Positions 1-5,187 of a stretch of 5,870 nucleotides of DNA are shown here, piece by piece. The notes under the pieces were generated by a model. The model made no database searches. It saw only the letters and a list, made by a program, of their open reading frames with translations, and was not told the origin of the DNA. A program made the translations under genes and the position numbers. The stretch comes from an uncultured Rickettsiales bacterium (GTDB lineage: Bacteria > Pseudomonadota > Alphaproteobacteria > Rickettsiales > UBA1997). Numbering within the stretch: position 1 is the stretch's first letter; each line of letters begins with the position of its first letter. The stretch lies in contig CATOJU010000068.1 of the NCBI GenBank assembly GCA_951800555.1, positions 1 to 5,870 of the forward strand, given 5' to 3'.

Positions 1-46
1 TTAATAATTTTTTATATTCTATAATATAAAAAAACCTATAAAATAC

Positions 47-165
47 TTTTTTATATTTAACATCTTTTTATATTTCTGGATTCCACATTAAGAATTACTA
101 GACAATAAATTGTCAAGTAATTCTAATTTGGAATGACATAAATATGGTGAATTAAAGAATAAATA
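47..165. repeat. Copy 1 of a ~120-bp duplicated intergenic unit (uninterrupted)
   Basis: This unit has a left flank (47-79, T-rich, containing TATATTTAACA), a 59-bp palindrome (80-138) and a right flank (139-165, containing TTAAAGAATAAA). The same three parts recur in the same order at 182-453, where the left flank and palindrome are pushed apart. The flanks differ by several substitutions and single-base indels, while the palindromes differ at one base, so the palindrome looks better preserved than its surroundings. I see no ORF in it. A tandem duplication is the simplest reading. Confidence 0.65.
80..138. repeat. 59-bp imperfect palindromic repeat, copy 1
   Basis: The sequence begins ATTCCACATTAAGAATTACT and ends TCTAATTTGGAATGACA. 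Bases 80-134 fold on themselves into one long hairpin with the loop AAA near 107-109 and a few mismatches. One is an A opposite an A inside CTAG/CAAG. It matches 367-425 at 58 of 59 positions, the difference being T128 against C415. ATTCC and GGAATGACA ends resemble the short palindromic intergenic repeats common in alphaproteobacterial endosymbionts. I do not recognise a named family. Confidence 0.85.
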
Positions 166-214
166 CAAAAAAGTTTATTAATTTTTCTATATTTAACACA
201 TTTTATATTACTAG

Positions 215-296
215 ATTCCTCCACTTCGTTCCGGCAAACTGCGGCAGGACGACAAGCTAAAATGATTATGCAAGCATATCATTTTCCTGCCTTGTT
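215..296. repeat. GC-richer palindromic element inside the insert
   Basis: Bases 219-256 stand out as the most GC-rich stretch of the intergenic region. Read on the minus strand they begin TGTCGTCCTGCC and contain GAACGAAGTGGAGGAATC, in the style of the widespread TGTCATCCTGA...GAACGAAGTGAAGGATCT intergenic repeats. A second hairpin follows: GGCAGG (243-248) pairs with CCTGCC (286-291), enclosing AAAATGATTATGC (259-271) paired with GCATATCATTTT (274-285) around the loop AA. The arms seen directly are convincing; the family link is from memory of typical repeats. Confidence 0.5.
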
Positions 297-355
297 TTCC
301 ACATTAAGACTTTCTAGTAAGGCAAAATTACAAGAAAATCTAATTTGGAATGACA
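297..355. repeat. Diverged hairpin repeat of the same family, with compensated stem
   Basis: Both ends match the 80-138 and 367-425 copies (TTCCACATTAAGA at the left, TCTAATTTGGAATGACA at the right) and the length is the same within a base. The middle differs: TTTCTAGTAA (311-320) pairs with TTACAAGAAA (328-337), where the other copies have ATTACTAGACAAT paired with ATTGTCAAGTAAT. The A opposite A mismatch within CTAG/CAAG is kept. Changed bases that still pair suggest the fold itself was maintained. Confidence 0.75.
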
Positions 356-366
356 CTATTAACCCA

Positions 367-425
367 ATTCCACATTAAGAATTACTAGACAATAAATTGT
401 CAAGTAATTCTAATCTGGAATGACA
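367..425. repeat. 59-bp imperfect palindromic repeat, copy 2
   Basis: This is almost identical to 80-138, with one transition (C415 against T128). It folds into the same long hairpin with an AAA loop and the same internal mismatches. It is followed by a right flank resembling that of copy 1 but with small indels. Confidence 0.85.
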
Positions 426-487
426 TAAATAATGGTAAGTTAAAGAATAAAATAATCATAAACATAATTAAACCTAAAAATATTTAG

Positions 488-540
488 ATATTATTGATAT
501 TTATATATAGTTTTATGCAGGAGGTCTATTATATAAAAAC
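488..540. repeat. Short AT-rich element sharing ATGCAGG core with 3254-3302
   Basis: The stretch reads ATATTATTGATAT, then an A/T spacer, then TTTTATGCAGG (511-521) and, after three bases, TCTATTATA. The same arrangement, with an identical 11-mer TTTTATGCAGG, appears at 3254-3302. No matching gene is attached to both copies, so it looks like a dispersed non-coding element. Its role is unknown, and the A/T-rich part of the match could be partly chance. Confidence 0.35.
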
Positions 541-580
541 TTTCAAAAAAATAAACACTACAATATCTATATAAAATATA

Positions 581-609
581 TTGATTTTAATTTATTCAAT
601 TAATAATAT
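581..609 (+). promoter_or_regulatory. Candidate sigma-70-type promoter for recN
   Basis: TTGATT (581-586) is separated by exactly 17 bases from TAATAT (604-609), placing a likely start near 616 and leaving a leader of about 20 bases before the recN ATG. Leader length and spacing resemble the promoter called at 4796-4824. In DNA this AT-rich such matches arise by chance, so confidence is moderate. I found no LexA-type operator near it, although recN is SOS-regulated in many bacteria. Confidence 0.4.
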
Positions 610-637
610 ATAAACCAATATTATATTTGAAAACTAG

Positions 638-2320
638 ATGTTACTAAATTTAATAATAAAAAATATAGTTTTAATAGATGAAGCAAATATAGATTTTAAC
701 AATAATTTATGTGTATTAACCGGTGAAACTGGTTCAGGAAAATCAATATTATTGGATGCTTTATCATTAGCAATTGGTATGAGGTCTAGTACAAGGTTAT
801 TAAGAAATGGTGAAAAACAAGGTAGTGTTGTAGCTACTTTTAATATAGTAAATAATAAAAAATGTCAAAAACTTTTGAATGATTTAGGAATAGAATTTGA
901 TAATGAAATAGTTTTAAGAAGAATTCTAAGTAATGATGGAAAAAGTAGAGCTTTTATAAATGATGTACCAGTAGGCCAGTCTTTTTTAAATCAGGTGGGT
1001 GAAGAATTAGTTGAAATACACGGGCAACATGACCAAAGAGGTCTTTTAAACCCCAGTTTTCATAGAGATATTTTGGATGCCTATGGAAATTTAAGAGAGC
1101 AAAGAAAAATCGTTGCTACTTTGTTTAATTCTATGAAAAATACAGAAAATCAATTATTAGAATTATTAAACCAAAAAGATAATATAAATCAAGAAATAGA
1201 ATACTTAGAACATATATTATATGAAATAGAAAAAATAGATATTCGGGAAAATGAAGAACAGGAACTAAATGAAAAAAGAATTTTATTAATGAATAAAGAA
1301 AAAGTATTAGATATTTTAAAAAATATAATGGAGCTTATAGATAATCAAAATTCTGTTTCCAAAGCCATTGTAACAGCCCAGGGTTATTTATCAAGGAATA
1401 TAAATATTGGTGAAAATATTTTAAAAGAGGGAGAAAATGCTTTTGAAGAAATTATTGATAGTTTTGAAAAAAGTCTAATAGAGTTTAATGAAGCTATGGA
1501 TAAAATTAATTTAATATATGAAAGTTTAGATTTTAGTGAATTAACATTAAATGATGTGGAAGAAAGACTTTTTTCCATTAGAGGTTTATGTAGAAAGCTA
1601 AATATTACAGCAGATATTTTACCAAATCACAAAGAAAAATTGGAGCAAAAACTTAACAAATTAAAAAATCAAAATGTAGAAATTGGTGATTTGGAGATAA
1701 AAGCAAAGGAATTAAAAAATGAATATTTGAAAGAAGCAGAAAAATTAAGGATTCAAAGGAAATATGTTGCGGAAGAATTGAAAAAAGAATTAGTTAAAGA
1801 ATTAATACCTTTAAAAATGTCATCTACTAGATTTGAAATTGAATTTACAGATTTAAATGAAAATAATTGGAATTCTGCGGGTATTGATGGCATAAGATTT
1901 TTGGTCGCAATAAATTTAGGAACAAATTTAGATGATTTATCAAAAGTAGCTTCTGGAGGAGAACTATCAAGGTTTATGCTAGCTTTAAAAGTTGTATTAT
2001 CTAAAATAAAATCTGTGCCAACATTAATTTTCGATGAAATCGATACTGGTGTAAGCGGGGCAGTTGCCAATGCTATAGGAGAAAGATTAAAAAAATTGGG
2101 CCAAAATTCGCAAGTTTTAGTGATTACGCATTTACCGCAAGTGGCATCAAAGGGAGATAATCATTTAAAAATATATAAAGAAGTTAGAAATAATAGAACC
2201 TATACAGTAATAGAAAAGTTGAATAATGAGACTAGGAGAATAGAAATAGCTAAAATGATAAGCGGAGAAACAGTTACAGATGAGGCTTTAGTAATGGCTG
2301 AAAAATTATTAAAAAATTAA
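638..2320 (+). CDS. recN: DNA repair protein RecN
   Basis: RecN is an SMC-like ATPase that acts in the cytoplasm on DNA double-strand breaks, helping to hold broken ends and support RecA-dependent recombination. The 560 residues match the family's usual length (about 550). The N-terminal half-ATPase has the Walker A motif GETGSGKS at 29-36 and a Q-loop region VEIHGQHDQRGLL near 125-138. The middle (roughly 150-400) is Lys/Glu/Leu-rich coiled coil. The C-terminal half-ATPase has the ABC signature SGGELSR at 439-445, Walker B TLIFDE at 462-467 followed by IDTGVSG, and the switch histidine in ITHLPQVAS (H498). All catalytic motifs are intact. The start is fixed by an in-frame TAG directly before the ATG; the ribosome site is weak (GAAAACTAG). 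It appears monocistronic: the next gene has its own promoter only 25 bases beyond the stop. Identification is firm. Confidence 0.97.
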   Translation: MLLNLIIKNIVLIDEANIDFNNNLCVLTGETGSGKSILLDALSLAIGMRSSTRLLRNGEKQGSVVATFNIVNNKKCQKLLNDLGIEFDNEIVLRRILSNDGKSRAFINDVPVGQSFLNQVGEELVEIHGQHDQRGLLNPSFHRDILDAYGNLREQRKIVATLFNSMKNTENQLLELLNQKDNINQEIEYLEHILYEIEKIDIRENEEQELNEKRILLMNKEKVLDILKNIMELIDNQNSVSKAIVTAQGYLSRNINIGENILKEGENAFEEIIDSFEKSLIEFNEAMDKINLIYESLDFSELTLNDVEERLFSIRGLCRKLNITADILPNHKEKLEQKLNKLKNQNVEIGDLEIKAKELKNEYLKEAEKLRIQRKYVAEELKKELVKELIPLKMSSTRFEIEFTDLNENNWNSAGIDGIRFLVAINLGTNLDDLSKVASGGELSRFMLALKVVLSKIKSVPTLIFDEIDTGVSGAVANAIGERLKKLGQNSQVLVITHLPQVASKGDNHLKIYKEVRNNRTYTVIEKLNNETRRIEIAKMISGETVTDEALVMAEKLLKN

Positions 2321-2344
2321 ATTCTAAAAAATTTCAACATTTAC

Positions 2345-2373
2345 TTGACATTGATTAAAAATTATGATATATT
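2345..2373 (+). promoter_or_regulatory. Promoter of the Sel1-type gene
   Basis: A perfect TTGACA -35 box (2345-2350) is followed after 17 bases by TATATT (2368-2373), predicting a start near 2380 and a leader of about 58 bases. This is the best -35 match in the window. It begins only 25 bases after the recN stop codon, so the downstream gene is probably transcribed separately from recN. Confidence 0.65.
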
Positions 2374-2406
2374 ATATTTGTAATTGATTAAAATGATTTT
2401 AATCAA
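2351..2406 (+). promoter_or_regulatory. Candidate operator: three copies of TTGATTAAAA around the promoter
   Basis: TTGATTAAAA occurs at 2351-2360, immediately after the -35 box, again at 2384-2393, and inverted as TTTTAATCAA at 2397-2406. The last two form a perfect 10-bp inverted repeat with a 3-base centre just downstream of the predicted transcription start. The first copy lies 33 bp (about three helical turns) upstream of the second, on the same face. This layout suits a dimeric repressor that also contacts a half-site. The inverted repeat could instead act as a leader hairpin. No regulator gene is in the window. Confidence 0.45.
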
Positions 2407-2423
2407 AATGTTTAATAACAATT

Positions 2424-2430
2424 GAAGGAA
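2424..2430 (+). promoter_or_regulatory. Ribosome binding site that sets the start at 2438
   Basis: GAAGGAA lies seven bases before ATG 2438. The only in-frame ATG of the long downstream reading frame, at 2628, has no purine-rich site before it (TTTTTCATCTTTT). This is the main reason for placing the gene's true start at 2438 despite the frame break. Confidence 0.6.
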
Positions 2431-2437
2431 ATTAAAA

Positions 2438-3152
2438 ATGTCAGAATTAGAAAATAGAAGTAATTGCCTTTACAATAAAGGATGCCGGATTCGAAGCCGA
2501 AGGTAATAAAAAAGAAGCTTTAAAAAATTTTAAAGCAGCCTATGGTCTAGGAAATCAAGAATCAAAAGAGAAATTAAAAAAATTCTATAATAAAAAGGAA
2601 AGTAATTGGTATTGTTTTTCATCTTTTATGGAAGCAAATGGTACATATTGTTATGCCAAATCAACACAACAACATAGCGAATTGCCTGAAGAAAAAAAAT
2701 ATAAAAATAAATCTAAAAAATTAGATCAAAATTCCACTAAACTTTTAAGACATAAATATAGTTTTATGTATGACGAACAAGGTAATTTTAAAAATAAAAA
2801 TAGTCTAAAAGGTTATGGATTAAAAGAAGCTAGAAGAAAATCAGCTAAATTTATATTTAATGCCTTAAGATCTAACGAATTAAGTGAAGAAGAAAAAGCT
2901 TTTTATTACTATGAATTTAGTCAATTAATACTTAATAAAACAAAAGATTATACATTAGGTTTTACTGAAGAAGAAGGTTTACAATTTTTAAAATTATCAG
3001 CAGAAGCTGGTTATGAAAAAGCTAGAAGAAAATATAGTAAATATTTAGAAAATAATTATAAAAGTGATGAATTATATTCTAATTTATTAGCTGCAACGGA
3101 TGAAACTAATAGTAACTTTAGAAGAAGTTTTAGTTTTCTTTTTAGAGAATAA
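2438..3152 (+). CDS. Sel1/TPR-like repeat protein with a +1 frame break near codon 15
   Basis: I do not recognise a named gene. From ATG 2438 the frame reads MSELENRSNCLYNK and then hits a stop at 2504-2506. Skipping one G at 2480/2481 joins it to a frame open from 2451 to 3152, giving about 237 residues. The joined part reads DAGFEAEGNKKEALKNF, then AAYGLGNQESKEKL, a Sel1-like helix pair. A second is at about 171-203 of the joined protein (TEEEGLQFLKLSAEAGYEKA onwards). The middle is Lys/Asn-rich and there is no signal peptide or membrane segment. Sel1 repeats are alpha-helical protein-binding scaffolds, frequent in intracellular bacteria, where some are effectors; that role is unproven here. 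If only the uninterrupted frame is translated, the start would be ATG 2628 (174 aa), which lacks a ribosome site and cuts off the first repeat. The break may be a recent mutation, a sequence error or programmed shifting. Confidence 0.7.
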
Positions 3153-3174
3153 AAAAACATCAGTCTCGTTTTTT
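3152..3174. terminator. Weak A/T hairpin after the Sel1-type gene
   Basis: AAAAAAC (3152-3158) can pair with GTTTTTT (3168-3174) across a nine-base loop, starting at the last base of the stop codon. The stem contains one G-C pair only, so it would be a weak terminator. Its position between convergent genes and its A-run/T-run form fit termination in either direction. Confidence 0.3.
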
Positions 3175-3186
3175 GACCCCTTGCAT

Positions 3187-3224
3187 AAAAAATTTTTCAC
3201 AAAAAACAAAATATTGTGTAAAAA
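3187..3224 (-). terminator. Likely terminator of the nfeD-SPFH operon
   Basis: Read on the minus strand, TTTTTACACAA (3224-3214) pairs with TTGTGAAAAA (3202-3193), with one bulged base, and is followed directly by six T (3192-3187). On the plus strand no T-run follows, so the orientation favours the minus-strand operon, whose last stop codon is about 100 bases upstream in transcription. The stem has few G-C pairs but suits this AT-rich genome. Confidence 0.45.
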
Positions 3225-3253
3225 TATATTTTCAGTACTATTATATAAATTAA

Positions 3254-3302
3254 ATATTATTAATATATATTATTTTTATGCAGGGAATCTACTAAAATAA
3301 CA
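3254..3302. repeat. Second copy of the ATGCAGG element
   Basis: ATATTATTAATAT, an A/T spacer and TTTTATGCAGG (3274-3284) followed by TCTACTA repeat the layout seen at 488-540. Here the element lies between two convergent genes, so it cannot be a promoter for either of them in the usual position. This argues against a shared promoter function and for a dispersed element or a chance match. Confidence 0.35.
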
Positions 3303-3325
3303 TTATTATTCTTTTTATTATAAAT

Positions 3326-4315
3326 TTATTTTTTAATATTATTAATAATATTTGAAGCTTGCGCTATTATCGATGATATATCGGCTGGATTACTTGGAAT
3401 AAGCATTGTATTATTAACTTTAGCCAAGTTGCCAAATGCTTTTATATAATTTTCAACTATTTGTAAATTAGCAGCTTCTCTTCCACCTTCACTTTCAAGA
3501 GATTTAGCTACCATTTTATAGGATTCAGCAGTTCCTTGTGCCATAGATAACATAGCTTCTTTTTTACCTTTAGCAATATTAATTGATTCAACCATTTCTG
3601 CTTCGGAATTTAAAATACTAGCAGTTTTTCTACCTTCAGCTTCATTAATTTTAACCAATTTTGCAGCTTCAGATGCCAAAATTGATTCAGCTTTTTTAGC
3701 CTCAGCATTATTAATTAAAGCTTGCTTATCTCCTTCGGACATAAGAATTTGTGCTCTTTTTTTTCTTTCAGCAGCTACTTGCAATTCCATAGCCTCTCTA
3801 ACATTTTCAGGCGGCGTAATATCTTTAATTTCGTATCTCATACATTGAATTCCCCAATTTTTAGCCGCTTCATTAATAGCCTGAACTATACTAATATTTA
3901 AATGTTCCCTTTCTTCAAAGGTTCTATCTAATACAATTTTACCAATTTCAGAACGCATTGCAGTTTGTGCTAGTTGGGATACCGCATAAAATGGGTTAAT
4001 AACACCATATGTAGCAGAAACTGGGTCAATAACTTTTACATAAATTATACCATCTATTACTAATGTTACATTATCGCTAGTAATTGCTGTTTGCTCTTTT
4101 ATATCAAGAACTCTTTCCTTTAAAGACTGTTTTGCTGCAACATTTTGAATAAAAGGTACTAAAAAATTTAATCCCGCCTCTAATTTTTTAGAGTATTTCC
4201 CAAAAGTTTCTACAATCCAAATTTCCTGTTGTGGAACAATCATCATTGTTTTAGAAATAGTAATAACTATTAAAACTAAAATCAATATAAAAAAAATAAC
4301 TATATTTGTAGCCAT
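3326..4315 (-). CDS. qmcA: Paraslipin/QmcA-type SPFH (band 7) membrane protein
   Basis: SPFH proteins form large oligomeric assemblies on the inner membrane and are thought to organise lipid microdomains and membrane-protein turnover. The 329 residues begin with one membrane segment (about 4-24), followed by the SPFH domain (about 25-180) with the family hallmarks EAGLNFLVPFI (46-56), AITSDNVTLVIDGIIYVKV (77-95), DPVSATYGV (97-105) and MRYEIKDITPPENV (159-172). Next comes an Ala/Glu/Lys-rich coiled coil (about 175-265) of the (A/S)EA type. The C-terminal tail contains LIPSNPADISSIIAQA (305-320), typical of the paraslipin/QmcA branch. It is longer by some 20 residues than E. coli QmcA but complete. 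The start has a strong ribosome site. It is the second gene of an operon with nfeD, its known partner. The symbol rests on branch assignment, less certain than the family call. Confidence 0.9.
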   Translation of the reverse strand: MATNIVIFFILILVLIVITISKTMMIVPQQEIWIVETFGKYSKKLEAGLNFLVPFIQNVAAKQSLKERVLDIKEQTAITSDNVTLVIDGIIYVKVIDPVSATYGVINPFYAVSQLAQTAMRSEIGKIVLDRTFEEREHLNISIVQAINEAAKNWGIQCMRYEIKDITPPENVREAMELQVAAERKKRAQILMSEGDKQALINNAEAKKAESILASEAAKLVKINEAEGRKTASILNSEAEMVESINIAKGKKEAMLSMAQGTAESYKMVAKSLESEGGREAANLQIVENYIKAFGNLAKVNNTMLIPSNPADISSIIAQASNIINNIKK

Positions 4316-4318
4316 ATT

Positions 4319-4325
4319 TCTCCTT
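4319..4325 (-). promoter_or_regulatory. Strong ribosome binding site of the SPFH gene
   Basis: On the minus strand AAGGAGA lies three bases before the ATG at 4315, inside the 13-base gap after the nfeD stop codon. It is the best Shine-Dalgarno match linked to a start in this window and suggests the SPFH protein is made in greater amount than NfeD, whose own site is poor. Confidence 0.75.
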
Positions 4326-4328
4326 AAT

Positions 4329-4766
4329 TTAATTGTTATTTACATCAATTATAGCAATATTCCCTTTAAATTCACTAATTATTACTTTAGATCCAACTTC
4401 TGCTACATCTAAAGCAGAATTTTGATTTAACATTGCATTGCAAATAGTTCCACTCCATTTTACTTTTCCTTCAAATCCTTTAACTAAATTTGAATTAATA
4501 ACAATTGCAGTCATATCTTCTTTAAAGCTATCTATAGTATTATTTTTTAATTTTCTGTAGTTTTTGTAAAAAAATAAAAAAGAAGCCAATCCAAAAAATA
4601 GCATAATTAAAATTTGATAAAGAAAATCTGTAGACAAAATAATATTAGTACCTATTAAAAATGTATTTATAACGGCTCCTATAGTTATAAATATAAAACC
4701 AAAAGTTAAAGTAATTATTTCTATAATTAAAAAAATAACCGCTGTTATAAACCAAAATAAAACCAT
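4329..4766 (-). CDS. Short NfeD-family membrane protein (YbbJ type)
   Basis: Short NfeD proteins sit in the inner membrane next to an SPFH partner and present a small soluble OB-fold domain; their exact biochemical role is unsettled. The 145 residues contain hydrophobic segments at about 3-20, 21-40 and 48-67, then a basic linker (KNYRKLKN, 68-75). The C-terminal domain (about 83-145) carries the expected G-x-V-x-W-x-G pattern (GKVKWSG, 100-106) and the later GSKVIISEFKGNIAIIDV (125-142). It lacks the N-terminal protease domain of long NfeD proteins. The start ATG at 4766 has only a weak ribosome site (AAGAT), but the promoter at 4796-4824 gives a leader of about 22 bases. The stop is 13 bases before the SPFH start, so the two are almost surely co-transcribed. 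Confidence 0.85.
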   Translation of the reverse strand: MVLFWFITAVIFLIIEIITLTFGFIFITIGAVINTFLIGTNIILSTDFLYQILIMLFFGLASFLFFYKNYRKLKNNTIDSFKEDMTAIVINSNLVKGFEGKVKWSGTICNAMLNQNSALDVAEVGSKVIISEFKGNIAIIDVNNN

Positions 4767-4795
4767 AATTAATATCTTAATTTTAATCTAAAAAA

Positions 4796-4824
4796 ATTAT
4801 AAATATGAAAAAATATAATTTCAA
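4796..4824 (-). promoter_or_regulatory. Promoter of the nfeD-SPFH operon
   Basis: Read on the minus strand, TTGAAA (4824-4819) is followed after exactly 17 bases by a perfect TATAAT (4801-4796). A start near 4789 would leave a leader of about 22 bases before the nfeD ATG. Spacing, position and the consensus -10 box make this the likeliest promoter, although the surroundings are AT-rich. I saw no clear operator beside it. Confidence 0.6.
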
Positions 4825-5090
4825 TAATTATAATAATTTCAAGTACCATTAGATATTTACGCTTTTTATTTTTATTATTTTTTTAGATTAATTAATTATA
4901 AAAAATAATCTTAATCTTGCTTTTTAAAGTTAAAAAGTAATATTAAATATATATAATAAACACTACACTAGTGGTAAGTAAAATTGGGATTACCCATTAT
5001 ATGTTTATCTACCCATTTTACCCTCATTCACATAATACCTACAATACTTATTTATACTATTTTATTTTTTAATAATTTTTATTCTTATTT
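4825..5090. other. AT-rich intergenic stretch without a recognised gene
   Basis: Most of this is A/T-only sequence. TAATCT occurs twice in tandem (4906-4911, 4912-4917), with the inverted AGATTA at 4885-4890. Bases 4961-5040 are less AT-biased: they contain the palindrome CACTAGTG (4966-4973) and three TACCC words, and on the minus strand encode a 19-residue open frame (5027-4968) with no convincing ribosome site. It could be the remnant of a lost gene or a small RNA, but nothing identifies it. I see no tRNA or known riboswitch here. Confidence 0.4.
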
Positions 5091-5132
5091 AAAAACTGTC
5101 ATCTCCACATATATTTATTATTTTGATGACAG
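5091..5132 (-). terminator. Rho-independent terminator of the 5188-5870 gene
   Basis: CTGTCATC and GATGACAG (5096-5103 and 5125-5132) form a perfect 8-bp stem around a 21-base A/T loop. On the minus strand the stem is followed by TTTTT (5095-5091), continuing T/A-rich. It lies about 55 bases past the stop codon of the minus-strand gene at 5188. On the plus strand the run after the stem (ATTTTAACATTTTT) is less typical, and no plus-strand gene precedes it. Confidence 0.6.
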
Positions 5133-5187
5133 ATTTTAACATTTTTAAAGATTAAATTCTTTTATTTTTATATAGGAACTCCATTAC

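Larger units (their letters stand above)
182..453. repeat. Copy 2 of the duplicated unit, split by a ~147-bp insert
   Basis: The left flank (182-214) matches 47-79 and the palindrome plus right flank (367-453) matches 80-165. Bases 220-366 have no counterpart in copy 1. The pentamer ATTCC, which starts the palindrome in copy 1, appears on both sides of the extra sequence (215-219 and 367-371), as a 5-bp target duplication would. Because ATTCC is also the natural end of this repeat family, recombination between related repeats would leave the same signature. The insert encodes nothing. Confidence 0.55.

Noticed and set aside
80..425. Three similar repeats as a CRISPR array
   Set aside because: The repeats are long palindromes at irregular spacing (about 217 and 70 bases), duplicated together with their flanks, and have no unique spacers or cas genes.
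515..574. Small plus-strand frame starting MQEVYYIK (19 residues)
   Set aside because: No ribosome site before its ATG; it merely reads through the ATGCAGG element, whose second copy breaks after five codons.
1384..1578. Minus-strand frame inside recN (64 residues)
   Set aside because: It is antisense to the intact recN coiled coil and is Ser/Lys/Ile-rich, as expected for a complement frame.
1753..2070. Minus-strand frame inside recN (105 residues)
   Set aside because: It is antisense to the conserved signature and Walker B region of recN, with no domain or ribosome site of its own.
3100..3300. Plus-strand frame overlapping the end of the Sel1-type gene (66 residues)
   Set aside because: It starts inside the Sel1-type gene in another frame and runs through hairpins and A/T spacer; its make-up (Phe, Lys, Ile, Tyr) is that of random A/T DNA.
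3335..3352. Perfect 18-bp palindrome AATATTATTAATAATATT as a regulatory site or terminator
   Set aside because: It encodes the final Asn-Ile-Ile-Asn-Asn-Ile of the SPFH protein and is simple A/T sequence with no G-C pair, so chance is likely.
4961..5040. tRNA-like or riboswitch-like structure in the less AT-rich patch
   Set aside because: No acceptor stem, T-loop or known riboswitch core could be fitted; only the short CACTAGTG palindrome pairs.
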